Below are positions 50,765-59,229 of a DNA stretch of 64,000 nt, one piece after another (positions within the stretch are counted from its first letter, which is position 1; every line of letters starts with the position of its first letter). The position numbers and the translations under genes are program-made. A model generated the notes under the pieces. That model was not told where the DNA came from. It ran no database searches and worked only from the letters and a program-made list of their open reading frames with translations. Origin of the DNA: Cellvibrio sp. UBA7661 (GTDB lineage Bacteria; Pseudomonadota; Gammaproteobacteria; Pseudomonadales; Cellvibrionaceae); assembly GCA_002483365.1 (NCBI GenBank), contig DLHT01000019.1, forward strand, positions 50,363 through 114,362, read 5' to 3'.

Positions 50765-52000
50765 TCACAACGCATTAAGCTTGCTGCGCAAAAAGCGGAG
50801 TTCCGGTTCTTGTGTGGTCAGCGCTATTGCTTTTTCGTAGGCGTTTTTTGCTTCAGATGTGCGGTGTAATTGTGATAAAAATTCAGCGCGCGCTGCGTGT
50901 AATAAATGGTAATCCGTCAGTTGTTTTCGTGCGAGCAAATCATCCAGTAGCGCCAGGCCTTGTGCGGCACCGTCGCGATGGGCAATAGCGACAGCGCGAT
51001 TGAGTTCTATCACTGGCGATAGATTGCGGATCAATAATAAATCGTAGAAGCCACAAATTTCTTGCCAGTCGGTTTGTTCAAAGCTGCGTGCCTCGGCATG
51101 CAGTGCGGCAATTGCTGCTTGTAGACAATAAATGTCAGCATTGCCGCTGCTTAACGCGCGCTGTATTAATGCGGAGCCTTCGGCAATTTGTGCTTTATCC
51201 CAACGCGAACGGTCCTGATCTTCCAAACGAATCAAGTCGCCATTATTGTCAGTGCGCGCGTGCTTGCGCGAATCTTGTATCAGCATGAGCGCAAGCAAAC
51301 CTAATACTTCGGCGTCCGGTAATAGTTGGGCGAGTAATCGCCCCAAACGTATCGCTTCTTGCGCAAGTTCCTGACGAATGAGTTCTCTGCCGGATGAGGC
51401 GGAGTAGCCTTCATTGAAAACTAAATAAATAACGTGCAGTACGCTATCAAGGCGCGTTGGTAATTCGCTGCGTGCCGGTATTTCGTAGGGAATGTTTGCA
51501 TCGCGGATTTTATTTTTAGCGCGCACAATGCGCTGTGCCAGTGTGCTGGGTGTGGTGAGAAATGCGCGTGCAATTGCCTCGGTAGTAAGCCCGCACACTT
51601 CGCGCAGGGTGAGCGCCATTTGCGCTTCCGGTGCGAGGCTTGGATGGCAGCAGGTGAAGATCAGGCGCAACTGGTCATCTTCAAGATGATGATTGTGTTC
51701 GTCATCTTGCTCAAATGTTTCTTCTTCCAGTTGTTCGATGACATCTTCCAACGATACGTGGAATTTTGCGCAGCGGCGCAATTGGTCGATTGCTTTGAAG
51801 CGCCCGGTGGATACAAGCCATGCGCGCGGATTATTAGGTACACCGTCATGCGGCCATTGTTGCAGTGCAGCGGTGAATGCATCTTGTAATGCTTCTTCGG
51901 CGAGATCGAAATCTTTTAACAAACGAATCAGTGTTGCCAATACACGCCGCGATTCAGTGCGATAAATTCCATGGATTAGTGTTTCAATACTGGCTGGCAT
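50765..52000 (-). CDS. ECF42-family sigma factor with C-terminal extension
   Basis: 411 residues. Sigma-70 region 2 (~10-75; DLAEEALQDAFTAALQQWP) and region 4 (~125-175; CGLTTEAIARAFLTTPSTLAQRI, by segment), followed by a C-terminal part of ~230 residues with DSVLHVIYLVFNEGYSASSG and a TPR-like end (HAARAEFLSQLHRTSEAKNAYEKAIAL, by segment). The long C-terminal extension is diagnostic of ECF42; it is needed for activity in studied cases, and no anti-sigma factor is paired with it. Likely controls the DGPF/DUF1428 operon at 45.6-47.4 kb. It lies 23 bases after the MFS gene stop on the same strand. Confidence 0.92.
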   Translation of the reverse strand: MPASIETLIHGIYRTESRRVLATLIRLLKDFDLAEEALQDAFTAALQQWPHDGVPNNPRAWLVSTGRFKAIDQLRRCAKFHVSLEDVIEQLEEETFEQDDEHNHHLEDDQLRLIFTCCHPSLAPEAQMALTLREVCGLTTEAIARAFLTTPSTLAQRIVRAKNKIRDANIPYEIPARSELPTRLDSVLHVIYLVFNEGYSASSGRELIRQELAQEAIRLGRLLAQLLPDAEVLGLLALMLIQDSRKHARTDNNGDLIRLEDQDRSRWDKAQIAEGSALIQRALSSGNADIYCLQAAIAALHAEARSFEQTDWQEICGFYDLLLIRNLSPVIELNRAVAIAHRDGAAQGLALLDDLLARKQLTDYHLLHAARAEFLSQLHRTSEAKNAYEKAIALTTQEPELRFLRSKLNAL

Positions 52001-52023
52001 ATTGGTCGTCTTTATAAATGGCG

Positions 52024-53517
52024 TTAGGGATTGCCGGGGTCATCGACAAAGGCAGTGGCAATCGCGGCAAGGATCATAAACACACCGGCGCACACCAGCG
52101 CATAAATGGGTTGGCCGCCAAATAATTTACTGATCATGATTGCCAGTATGCTCGATGCCAGTATCTGGGGTATGACAATAAAAAAATTATAAATTCCCGC
52201 ATACACACCCATTTTTGTGGGAGGCAGGGCGCTGCTTAAAATCGCCAGCGGCAGTGCCAATATAGAAGCCCATGCAAAACCAACGCCCACCATCGAGAGC
52301 AATAACCATTGCGGATCGCGGATAACAATAAACGACATCAATCCCGCGGCACCTAGGCAGAGGTTAATCATATGGGTAATTTTGCGATTGGTTTTTTTTA
52401 CCAGCACCGGAATGAGTACCGCCGCCAGAGCCGCAAAGCCGTTGTAAGCGGCAAATAAAATGCCCACCCAATCTGCGCCTTCGTTGTAAGCGTGGGAGCT
52501 GGGATCATTGCTGTGATAGTGATGCGCAGTCACAGCGGCGGTGCTGTAAATCCACATCGAAAACAGTGCGAACCACGACAGGCATTGCACCAGTGCCAAT
52601 TGCTTCATGGTGCGCGGCATCAGCACCATATCGCGCGTTATTTGGTATAGCGCGTTATCGGTTTTGCCTGCCTGTTGTAATTGCCCGGCAGCCAACTGTA
52701 GCAAGCCAAATAAAAAAATACCGACACTCAACACATAGAGTTTTGGATCCATTCGTGTGATGGCGATTATCGCGGTAAGGGCAACACCTGCTGCACCCAA
52801 TCTATAACCCCAGCGGATAAAACCGGAATACTGGCGCTGGTCATCAGCGCTGCTGTGTTGATCGTGCCAGCGTTGGAACAAGGCAATTTGTTCCGGGCTG
52901 TATTCGCGTGTTGATAGTGCTGACCACAGCAGGCTGCACAGCAGCAGCGCGGCACCTGCGTAAAAAGCGTAGGCCACCGAGGGTGGGACATGCCCGTGAG
53001 GGGCAGTATTGGCGATATCCATCCAGTTGCTGAAAATCCACGGCAATGCCGAAGCGACAACTGCACTCACGCCAATAAAAAAACTCTGCATTGAAAATCC
53101 CGGGGCGCGCTGCTCTTCCGGCAGCATGTCGCTGATCAGCGCAATGGAAGGGCCAAGGGCGATGTTCAGCGATGCATCCAGCACCCACAACATTCCGGCG
53201 GCAATCCACAGCGTGGGTGAGTTGGGCATCACCACCAATGCCAGCGTCGCCAATATGGCACCCGCCAGAATATAGGGGCGGCGACGGCCATAGCGATTCC
53301 ATGTCCTGTCGCTCATATAACCGATGATCGGTTGGATCAACAAACCCGTGATAGGTGCCGCGACCCACAAAATGGGGATTTCCTCTATGGGGGCACCAAG
53401 AATCTGGAAGATCCGGCTGACGTTGGCATTTTGCAAGGCAAAGCCAAACTGGATACCAAAAAAACCAAAACAGAGGTTCCAGATTTGCCAAAAACTGAGG
53501 GTGGGTTTGTGTTGCAT
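52024..53517 (-). CDS. MFS sugar transporter (SUC/SLC45-type)
   Basis: 497 residues, 12 predicted membrane segments. The N-terminal WNLCFGFFGIQFGFALQNAN and the loop PIIGYMSDRTWNRYGRRRPYI (by segment; DRxxxRxGRRRP) are typical of the sucrose/maltose-type MFS permeases found next to TBDRs in glycan-using Gammaproteobacteria. Inner-membrane uptake of a di- or oligosaccharide is likely. Met14 of the open frame (53517) is chosen; the extra upstream codons have no ribosome-binding site. It is divergent from TBDR 2. Confidence 0.85.
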   Translation of the reverse strand: MQHKPTLSFWQIWNLCFGFFGIQFGFALQNANVSRIFQILGAPIEEIPILWVAAPITGLLIQPIIGYMSDRTWNRYGRRRPYILAGAILATLALVVMPNSPTLWIAAGMLWVLDASLNIALGPSIALISDMLPEEQRAPGFSMQSFFIGVSAVVASALPWIFSNWMDIANTAPHGHVPPSVAYAFYAGAALLLCSLLWSALSTREYSPEQIALFQRWHDQHSSADDQRQYSGFIRWGYRLGAAGVALTAIIAITRMDPKLYVLSVGIFLFGLLQLAAGQLQQAGKTDNALYQITRDMVLMPRTMKQLALVQCLSWFALFSMWIYSTAAVTAHHYHSNDPSSHAYNEGADWVGILFAAYNGFAALAAVLIPVLVKKTNRKITHMINLCLGAAGLMSFIVIRDPQWLLLSMVGVGFAWASILALPLAILSSALPPTKMGVYAGIYNFFIVIPQILASSILAIMISKLFGGQPIYALVCAGVFMILAAIATAFVDDPGNP

Positions 53518-53950
53518 ACATCCTGTCTGGTTATGGTTGTTATCTATGCGAGGCATGTGCGCGGCTGCCAGGAGGCGTGGTACAGGTGACGGGATTATAG
53601 CGAAAACAACCCAGGCTGTGGCGACGGGAGCGAAAGGGTTCTTGATAGTGCTGAGGTTGCGCGCGGCTTTTTATTTTTCTTGCTGAGTGGATGTGTATCA
53701 CTGCGTTATGTGCTGCGCATTGGTTGTGTACAACGTTAACTTATGAAAATGAGCTGTGCGCGCAATTACGTGGCTTCGTTCTTATTTGTGTGTGTTGCTG
53801 GTTGCTCCTATCAAATTCATCGTCTACGCACATTTTTTATGTTGTGCCGTAATCGTGTCTTGGTGTGCTGTAGTTGTGTCGCAATTGATTTTTAAGTGTT
53901 GTGTTTTTTATCTGGTGCGCGCAGAAATTTATCCATGAAATTTATTCTGC

Positions 53951-53986
53951 AAAAACATTTCTGAAAACGTTTTCAGAAATGTTTTT
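53951..53986. promoter_or_regulatory. 36-bp perfect palindrome, LacI-type operator 1
   Basis: Arms 53951-53968 and 53969-53986 are exact reverse complements. The core TGAAAACGTTTTCA has the central CG step of LacI-family sites. Confidence 0.65.
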
Positions 53987-54022
53987 TAAAAACCAATTTT
54001 AAATTTTAAAAATAAATTTAAG

Positions 54023-54038
54023 TTGAAATCGATTTCAA
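54023..54038. promoter_or_regulatory. LacI-type operator 2
   Basis: Perfect 16-bp palindrome TTGAAATCGATTTCAA, centred 62 bases from operator 1 and 20 from operator 3. Confidence 0.6.
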
Positions 54039-54042
54039 AAAA

Positions 54043-54070
54043 TTGAAAACGATTTCTTTTTTGCTAGACT
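54043..54070 (+). promoter_or_regulatory. TBDR 2 promoter with overlapping operator 3
   Basis: TTGAAA and TAGACT separated by 16 bases, with a TG one base before the -10 (extended -10). GAAAACGATTTC (54045-54056), a one-mismatch version of operators 1 and 2, overlaps the -35, as expected for a repressor site. Confidence 0.55.
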
Positions 54071-54404
54071 GCTTTTAGCTATGGACATTGTGCGATTGCC
54101 GTCATTAAGATGATAAAAATTAAAAGATTACAGCAGTTTCCCGGGATAAAATCGCACGTTGTCATTAGGACTTTAAGTATAAAAATACCGACTTTCGCCA
54201 ATGGCTCCCGCATCGCTGTTGCTGTCTCAACATACATTTCATTGATGAGCATTTTTTTCAAAAAATTTATAACATCGGATTCATCCTTTCTCCTGTGGGA
54301 TGATTTGCGTTACCTGATAATTTTTGTGTTGGGTGCGCAAGGTTTACAGGAGGGCTATTAAACGTGTTAACAATAATTCCATAAATCGGTAAACGGAGAA
54401 GTCC

Positions 54405-57400
54405 ATGAACACGAAGCGAGGCTTTAAGAAAAAACTCATCGCCAGTGCAATTGCTTCCTACGCTGCATTCGGCTTGGGAACTCAGGTATTTGCACAATCC
54501 AACGACGATGCCATCGAAGAAGTAGTAGTACTTGGGGTGAAAGGGGCGCAACAAAATGCGATCAACACCAAACGCGAAGCAAAATCGATAGTTGACGGCA
54601 TCTCCGCAGAAGATATCGGTAAGCTGCCCGACGTAACCATCACTGACTCATTGCAACGTATCACCGGTGTACAAATCCAGCGTAACGCAGGTGAAGGTGC
54701 CCGTTTGAGCGTGCGCGGCCTTGATCAGGTTGCGGTGATGCTGAACGGCGAACAATTCCTGGCGGCAGGTAACCTTGCCGGCGCACAACCTGACTTTGGT
54801 GATGTGCCTGCGCAATTGTTGCGCGCAGCCGATGTGTACAAAAGTCTCGATGTGACCAATAAGGTATCGGGTATTACCGGTACTATTGATATCAAGACCT
54901 TCCGTCCTATGGACTTCAAAGATGGCTTTAGCGCTGCAGGCGGCTATGAGTTGTCCAACGGCGAAATCAGCGATGAAATGGATAGTACGTTCAACGCATT
55001 GATTAACTGGCGTAATGAAAACCTGGGTGTAATGTTGTCCGGTGTAAGTGGGTCAAAGAATCTTGCTAACGACTATGCTGGCCGTGCAGGTGATCCGAAT
55101 GGCTTCCAGTTTGGTCCTGGCAGTGCGTTTGATCAGGAGTGGATGGTTAACCATGCGCACGGTTACCGCTTCTCGCACTCAACCAATGAGCGCAACCGCG
55201 ATGGTATTAATGGTGCGTTACAAGCGGATCTGGGTAATGGTCTTGAGTTGGTGGTCGAGGCTTTCCATACAACAGCCAAAGAATATCAACGTGAAGTAGG
55301 CCTGAATATCTCCAACCGTTGGCAGGGGATGACGGCGCTGAAGCCGGATCGTTTGGCGATGTTTGACGATCAATACCAAAACGGTTGGACGGGAGCACAA
55401 ATTGCTGTGCCGACCAACGCCTCTGACTCTGTTACCGGAAAAGATGGCCGTGAATGGATTATTGCCGATGAGTTTAATGTCCAGCCACTTTGGTTACAGT
55501 CGATTGGTGGCAACCGCGTTATCGATTCAGGTTCCACCAACATCAACGTAGAAGTGAACTTTGATAATGGTGGCGCACTTACCGGTGGCGTGCGCGGCGT
55601 TAATGCAGAGGCCTACAACAACGTGTTGTTTGCCACTGCGCAAGGCGGTATTAACAGTTTCCGTGGTGACACTGTTCAGCGTCTTTACGGTCACTTCTAT
55701 CCGAAGGATGTGGTTGAGCAATATGGTTTGACACTTGATCCGGATCATTTGGATAAAGTGGGTGTGAATGGTGGCCGTTTCGTGTTGCCAAACCCGAAGG
55801 GTTACAATGAAGATCCATTGTTAGGTTTGAAAATGGATGGCTTCAAGCATGTTTGGAGTGGTTGGGATCAGCCTATCGCTGGCGGTTTGACTGATGCTTC
55901 CGGTGAGAAATCCCTTGCTACTTACATGGCCAACAAAGACAGTTGGATCATGGAAGGTGAACAGTTGGAGCAAGACAACGACACCTCCGCAAAACTCAAA
56001 GCCATCAGTGGTCATCTCAATTACAAGTTCGAAGATTCTTTCATTACCGATGTAGAAGTAGGCTTGCGTGCAAGCTCACGTATGGTTGATGTAGAAGCTT
56101 ACGATTATTGGGCGCAATTCTATGTGGGTTCCAATAATCGCCTGACTGGCCCTGATCTCCCAGGTGCTAATAACATCACCGGTTGCTATGCCATGTGGCG
56201 TTCAATCGACCAAAAATTTGATGGTGGTGGTAGTGGCGGTGAGTGCTCTGCGGGTGAACGTTTGGATGCAAATGATCCCTCTACCTTCACACCTTACTTC
56301 GTATTGCCTCCACAACCTTTGGATCATTTCGGAGAAAAACTCACGTTCGTTACTGATTTGGGTAAATATGCCAAGGGTATTCCAGGTTTCTGGGCAGTTG
56401 ATCCAACTACCTTTGATGATCCCGAAGGTTTCAACCGCAAGGCATTCAACGACATCAAAAAAATTGTTGGCCCAGCTAACAGCTATACAGTGACGTTGAA
56501 TGAACTCAGCAGCTACCTCGTGGGCAGCTTTGAGGTCGGCCCTGTGTCTGGTACTGCGGGCGTTAAAGTGATTGAGGCAGAAATCGAGGCGAATGCTTAT
56601 CAAAGTACCGGCGTTCAGCGTGCATACGGTGGTTCGCATTACTACACTGGCCGCGAGACCAAGACCAAGAGTCGCACGGATGTATTGCCATCGTTGAACT
56701 TGGCGTGGACGGTAACCGACGATATCAAACTGCGTTTGAGTGCAGCGAAAAACAAACAGGAATTGGATTTGTATCGTTATGGTTCAAGCCTGGATATCTA
56801 TACCGGGCCGGATCCGGATGATTCAACCCAGCGTATCCCAAGTGGTTGGAACTCCAACGCGGACATCAATCTGGATCCGTGGTTGAGTACCAACTACGAC
56901 GTTTCGGCGGAATACTATTTCGGCGAAGCAAGTATGTTTAACATCGGTGCATATCTGGTTGAGATTGAATCTTTCGTTGAGCAAAAAGAAAGTTTCATCG
57001 ATGTGGTCTCACGCGGTAAAACCTACAACATCCGTGGTACCGGTCCTGTTGTAGGCAAAGGTGGTGAGGTGAAAGGTCTTGAACTGGGCGCGAAATTGGC
57101 GTTGAGTGACGTGACCGATGGCTTCCTCAGCAACTTTGGTGTTGAAGCTAACTACACTTATTCCCCAAGTGAGCGTCCAGGTTTGGCTTCTGACGTAACT
57201 GGCGAAAAATATCCATTTGCCAACAACTCGGAAAACACTTACAACTTTATTGTGTGGTACCAACAAGATAAGTTGCAGGCGCGTATTGCCGTCAACAGCC
57301 GTGATGATCGTTTTACCCAAGATTACGGTACGTTGAGTTACGCAAACTTCGTGAAAGGCGCTACTTATGTTGATTTCAACGTGAGTTATGATGTGTTGGA

Positions 57401-57545
57401 CAACGTCACTGTGTTTGGTCAGGTCGCTAACCTCACCAGTGAAGATGTGAAGGAAGTGTATCGTTTGGCTGATGGTGTAGAGCAATCGTCGTTGGTATAT
57501 GACAACGAAGCGCGCTACTCACTGGGTGTGCGTGCCAAGTTCTAA
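54405..57545 (+). CDS. TonB-dependent receptor, carbohydrate-type (TBDR 2)
   Basis: 1046 residues. Signal peptide (~1-30, ending QVFAQ), TonB-box region IEEVVVLGVKGAQQNAI, plug (~55-180; AEDIGKLPDVTITDSLQRITGVQIQR, by segment, and ARLSVRGLDQVAVMLNGEQF), then a large barrel ending RYSLGVRAKF. It belongs to the Xanthomonas/Caulobacter-type sugar TBDRs. A GGAG box precedes the ATG. The context (divergent MFS permease, LacI-type operators, downstream halogenases, opposite-strand GH87 alpha-1,3-glucanase) suggests uptake of alpha-glucan oligosaccharides; that substrate is inference. Confidence 0.93.
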   Translation: MNTKRGFKKKLIASAIASYAAFGLGTQVFAQSNDDAIEEVVVLGVKGAQQNAINTKREAKSIVDGISAEDIGKLPDVTITDSLQRITGVQIQRNAGEGARLSVRGLDQVAVMLNGEQFLAAGNLAGAQPDFGDVPAQLLRAADVYKSLDVTNKVSGITGTIDIKTFRPMDFKDGFSAAGGYELSNGEISDEMDSTFNALINWRNENLGVMLSGVSGSKNLANDYAGRAGDPNGFQFGPGSAFDQEWMVNHAHGYRFSHSTNERNRDGINGALQADLGNGLELVVEAFHTTAKEYQREVGLNISNRWQGMTALKPDRLAMFDDQYQNGWTGAQIAVPTNASDSVTGKDGREWIIADEFNVQPLWLQSIGGNRVIDSGSTNINVEVNFDNGGALTGGVRGVNAEAYNNVLFATAQGGINSFRGDTVQRLYGHFYPKDVVEQYGLTLDPDHLDKVGVNGGRFVLPNPKGYNEDPLLGLKMDGFKHVWSGWDQPIAGGLTDASGEKSLATYMANKDSWIMEGEQLEQDNDTSAKLKAISGHLNYKFEDSFITDVEVGLRASSRMVDVEAYDYWAQFYVGSNNRLTGPDLPGANNITGCYAMWRSIDQKFDGGGSGGECSAGERLDANDPSTFTPYFVLPPQPLDHFGEKLTFVTDLGKYAKGIPGFWAVDPTTFDDPEGFNRKAFNDIKKIVGPANSYTVTLNELSSYLVGSFEVGPVSGTAGVKVIEAEIEANAYQSTGVQRAYGGSHYYTGRETKTKSRTDVLPSLNLAWTVTDDIKLRLSAAKNKQELDLYRYGSSLDIYTGPDPDDSTQRIPSGWNSNADINLDPWLSTNYDVSAEYYFGEASMFNIGAYLVEIESFVEQKESFIDVVSRGKTYNIRGTGPVVGKGGEVKGLELGAKLALSDVTDGFLSNFGVEANYTYSPSERPGLASDVTGEKYPFANNSENTYNFIVWYQQDKLQARIAVNSRDDRFTQDYGTLSYANFVKGATYVDFNVSYDVLDNVTVFGQVANLTSEDVKEVYRLADGVEQSSLVYDNEARYSLGVRAKF

Positions 57546-57583
57546 TAGGCGTGTTTACTAGCGTTTAGATAGACGGCAACAAC

Positions 57584-57619
57584 ATTATCCCGGGCAGAGA
57601 CACTGCTGCCCGGGATAAT
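57584..57619 (+). other. Intercistronic hairpin, TBDR 2 / halogenase 3
   Basis: A 14-bp perfect stem ATTATCCCGGGCAG / CTGCCCGGGATAAT with an 8-base loop and no T-run, in the 146 bases between TBDR 2 and the first downstream halogenase. Probably an mRNA-stabilising or processing element, analogous in position to the hairpin at 26333. Confidence 0.6.
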
Positions 57620-57691
57620 CCAGCGCGATGCAGGATGCAGTCGCACAGGATAAAAATATAACAATGACCTCACATAAACGACCCCAAATAT

Positions 57692-59197
57692 ATGCGTGCA
57701 GTAAACAGTATTATTATTGTTGGTGGGGGCACCGCAGGCTGGATGACAGCAGCAAGCCTCAAGCACCACTTCAAACAGCGAATTGATATTACGCTGATCG
57801 AATCTTCTGAAATTGGCACTATAGGTGTCGGTGAAGCAACCATTCCCACCATCCGTCAGTTTTATCGCCATCTGGGTTTAAGTGACCTTGATGTTATCCG
57901 CGCGACGCGCGCGACCTGTAAATTGGGTATCCAATTTAATGATTGGCATAAACCCGGATCGAGTTTTATTCATCCTTTTGGCGTGTATGGGCAATCGCTA
58001 AAAGGAACTGATTTCCATCACTATTGGTTGAAGTTGCGCAAAAAAAATATGGCCACTGAGTTGGGCGATTACTCGCTTGGTGTTGCGCTGGCCAAACACA
58101 ATAAATTTACCTTTCCTGCGATAAATCCTCCTTCTTCACTCTCGGTGTTTGATTGGGCATTGCATTTTGATGCAACCTTGTTTGCGGGGCTGATGCGCAC
58201 ACACGCAGAGCAAAATGGCGTGCGCCGGATTGATGCCAAAATCACGCATGTACAACGCCGTGAAAACGATGGTTTTATTGAGTCTGTACAGTTGGATTAC
58301 GGCGCACATTTTTCTGCTGATTTATTTATTGATTGCTCCGGCTTCAAAGGTCTGCTGATTGAAGAAACCCTGCAAACCGGTTACGAAAAATGGACAGACT
58401 GGTTGCTGTGCGACCGCGCCTTTGCGGTGCAAAGCCAATCCATTGATGTGCCGCACTCTTATACCAAAGTGAATGCGCGCCCCGCCGGTTGGCAATGGAA
58501 AATTCCGCTGCAGCATCGCGATGGCAATGGTCATGTATTTTCCAGCCAATTTATGCGCGATGAAATTGCGCGTGAAATGCTGATTAAAAATGTACAGGGC
58601 GAATTATTCCATGAGCCGCGCAAAATTGCATTTGTGCCCGGGCGGCGCAAACAGGCGTGGAATAAAAACTGTATTGCAATAGGCCTGGCGGCAGGGTTTT
58701 TGGAACCGCTGGAAAGTACCAGTATTGCATTGGTGCAAACCGGTATTGAAAAAATCCGTTCGCTATTGGCAGCGGCGCAATATAACGACAGCATCGTGCG
58801 TGAATTTAATGAGACGACCCTGTTGGAGTACGAGCGCGTACGTGACTTTATTATTCTGCACTACAAACTGAGCGCGCGTGATGACACTGAATTTTGGCGC
58901 TACTGTCGCGCAATGAAGATACCGGATTCGCTCCAGCATAAAATGGAATTGTTTCAGGCGAGCGGCCATGTAGTCAATTATCGTTGGGAAATGTTCGGGT
59001 TGCCTAGCTGGCTTGCCATATTCGAAGGGTTCAATTATCTGCCTGATGCATATGACGCGCAGGTGGATCTGCTGGATGAAACCATGCTTGCACAAAATCT
59101 GGAAAAAATGCGTGAGTCCTTGGTTAGGGTGGTGGACGATACGCCACACCACCATGAGTTCATTGCCCAGCACTGCGCTGCGCCTGACTTTGCATAA
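57692..59197 (+). CDS. Flavin-dependent (tryptophan-halogenase family) halogenase 3
   Basis: 501 residues. FAD loop GGGTAGWM at 11-18, GVGEAT, WQWKIPLQH, catalytic Lys77 (ATCKLGIQFNDW) and Glu341 (EPLEST) are intact, so activity is predicted. It begins MRAVNSIIIV; no clear ribosome-binding site is visible. It lies second in the TBDR 2 operon and is 32 bases from the next halogenase. Natural substrate unknown. Confidence 0.88.
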   Translation: MRAVNSIIIVGGGTAGWMTAASLKHHFKQRIDITLIESSEIGTIGVGEATIPTIRQFYRHLGLSDLDVIRATRATCKLGIQFNDWHKPGSSFIHPFGVYGQSLKGTDFHHYWLKLRKKNMATELGDYSLGVALAKHNKFTFPAINPPSSLSVFDWALHFDATLFAGLMRTHAEQNGVRRIDAKITHVQRRENDGFIESVQLDYGAHFSADLFIDCSGFKGLLIEETLQTGYEKWTDWLLCDRAFAVQSQSIDVPHSYTKVNARPAGWQWKIPLQHRDGNGHVFSSQFMRDEIAREMLIKNVQGELFHEPRKIAFVPGRRKQAWNKNCIAIGLAAGFLEPLESTSIALVQTGIEKIRSLLAAAQYNDSIVREFNETTLLEYERVRDFIILHYKLSARDDTEFWRYCRAMKIPDSLQHKMELFQASGHVVNYRWEMFGLPSWLAIFEGFNYLPDAYDAQVDLLDETMLAQNLEKMRESLVRVVDDTPHHHEFIAQHCAAPDFA

Positions 59198-59229
59198 ACA
59201 ACAAAATAAAAAAATATTGGGAAGACACC

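Larger units (their letters stand above)
53518..54404. other. 887-base regulatory intergenic region
   Basis: Between the divergent MFS and TBDR 2 genes. It is AT-rich and holds three LacI-type operators and the TBDR 2 promoter (53951-54070). The left part (53518-53950) has no gene I can support. The leader from ~54076 to the TBDR start is about 330 bases and has no gene I can support either. Confidence 0.6.

Noticed and set aside
53756..53938. 60-codon hydrophobic open frame
   Set aside because: No ribosome-binding site; Cys/Val-rich composition looks like chance translation.
53951..53986. 36-bp palindrome as an intrinsic terminator
   Set aside because: No gene ends there; both neighbours transcribe away from it, and related operator-like sites follow at fixed distances.
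54110..54361. 83-codon open frame in the TBDR 2 leader
   Set aside because: No ribosome-binding site, no recognisable domain, and AT-rich leader composition; could be a leader peptide but nothing supports it.
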